DNA of 5,559 bases. It comes from Candidatus Curtissbacteria bacterium RIFCSPLOWO2_01_FULL_37_9 (GTDB lineage Bacteria; Patescibacteriota; Microgenomatia; Curtissbacterales; GWA2-41-24). Positions 4,975 through 5,559 of this stretch are shown piece after piece; the first letter of the stretch is position 1; each line of letters starts with the position of its first letter. A model generated the notes under the pieces. It searched no databases and was not told the DNA's origin. It worked only from the letters and a program-made list of their open reading frames with translations. A program made the position numbers and the translations under genes. The DNA lies in contig MFBN01000022.1 in the NCBI GenBank assembly GCA_001776425.1, forward strand, positions 3,659 to 9,217. The letters run 5' to 3'.

Positions 4975-5559
4975 TAAAACAATTAAACTTCTCCGCCGAA
5001 GTCCATATCAAGCCTTAGCAGCTGCATTGGCGATGTCCTTAACATTTTTTATAACTTCTGTTTTTATTATATTAGTAATCGGCGGACAGATAATCTTAAA
5101 TTATATCGAACAACGTCCTCAGGTTATCGCATTTTTCCATGATGATACAACAGAGGGGCAAATTAATGAAATTATCCAACAGATTAATAATACAGATCTT
5201 ACAACCAATGTTAAATATGTCACTAAAGAAGAAGCATTAGCAATTTATAGAGAACGCAATAAAGACGATCCACTGCTTTTAGAATCTGTATCTGCTGATT
5301 TTCTACCCGCATCAATTGATATATCAGTAAAAAAAGCAAGCGATATTGAAAATATCACAAAACTGGTTAAAGAGCGCAAAGAAATCGATAAGGTCATTAC
5401 TCCGGAAAATCTAGTTGAGCAGCTTGTTAAATGGACAAAGACGATTCGATTTGGCGGAATAATTTTTGTTTCTTCTCTGCTGAGCATATCTTTTCTGATT
5501 GTTATCATGGTAATTGGAATGAGGATAGCGATACGTCGTGACGAAATATCTATAATGAG
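4961..5559 (+). CDS. ftsX: Cell division protein FtsX, N-terminal two thirds (3' truncated by window edge)
   Basis: FtsX is the membrane partner of FtsE; its outer loop passes the ATPase signal to cell-wall hydrolases or their adaptors. ATG 4961 lies inside the end of ftsE, in another frame, with agg at 4953-4955 five bases before it, the only start in the window with even a weak Shine-Dalgarno match. The open frame gives 199 residues to the window edge. It begins MNQVNKTIKLLRRSPYQALA, a typical cytoplasmic start, followed by TM1 at about 20-46. The extracellular domain spans about 47-160, with the usual VIAFFHDDTTE strand and the VKYVTKEEALAIYRE segment. TM2 is at about 164-187, then the conserved RRDEISIM, which in this family leads into the first cytoplasmic loop. 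Roughly 100 residues with the last two membrane segments are missing. The overlap with ftsE indicates translational coupling and a fixed FtsE:FtsX ratio. Confidence 0.94.
   Translation, partial: MNQVNKTIKLLRRSPYQALAAALAMSLTFFITSVFIILVIGGQIILNYIEQRPQVIAFFHDDTTEGQINEIIQQINNTDLTTNVKYVTKEEALAIYRERNKDDPLLLESVSADFLPASIDISVKKASDIENITKLVKERKEIDKVITPENLVEQLVKWTKTIRFGGIIFVSSLLSISFLIVIMVIGMRIAIRRDEISIM

Noticed and set aside
5245..5508. Antisense 87-codon frame at the window end
   Set aside because: It lies opposite the open ftsX frame, whose FtsX-type sequence and membrane segments are convincing.

Overview
The window is gene-dense, AT-rich DNA with every gene on the + strand. It most likely comes from an uncultivated Candidate Phyla Radiation (Patescibacteria) genome, probably of the Microgenomates type. 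That placement is an inference from the look of the SecA tail, the short uppP and prfB products, the small anchored protein in front of ftsE, and the almost complete absence of Shine-Dalgarno sequences. No marker gene here proves it. UGA is a stop codon (secA ends in TGA) and a release factor 2 gene is present, so there is no sign of UGA recoding.

Layout: the 3' end of secA (to 746); a 236-base spacer holding an imperfect inverted repeat and a fossil second copy of the secA tail (825-884); a membrane-anchored YkuD-type L,D-transpeptidase (983-1651); undecaprenyl-diphosphatase uppP (1697-2476); peptide chain release factor 2, prfB (2533-3618); a 175-base spacer with a good promoter, a doubled palindrome and two small hairpins; an unrecognised single-pass membrane protein (3794-4270); ftsE (4288-4974); and the 5' part of ftsX (from 4961, cut by the window end).

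The genes concern the cell envelope and protein export or synthesis. SecA drives export; the L,D-transpeptidase cross-links or modifies peptidoglycan; UppP recycles the lipid carrier for cell-wall precursors; FtsEX controls septal peptidoglycan hydrolysis; RF2 terminates translation at UAA and UGA. The order secA-prfB-ftsE-ftsX is familiar from other bacteria. Here ldt and uppP lie between secA and prfB, and a small membrane protein lies between prfB and ftsE.

The main points of interest are not the genes themselves. (1) secA appears to have two successive, diverged 3' ends in the same frame, 159 bases apart. The downstream, untranslated copy has the more canonical zinc-finger spacing. (2) A GC-rich, multi-hairpin palindromic element sits inside the secA linker, in frame and flanked by 7-base direct repeats, like a protein-coding palindromic repeat. 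(3) A doubled palindrome overlaps the -10 box of a promoter ahead of the ftsEX group, followed by a structured leader. (4) Several -10 boxes lie so close to start codons that the mRNAs should be leaderless or nearly so.
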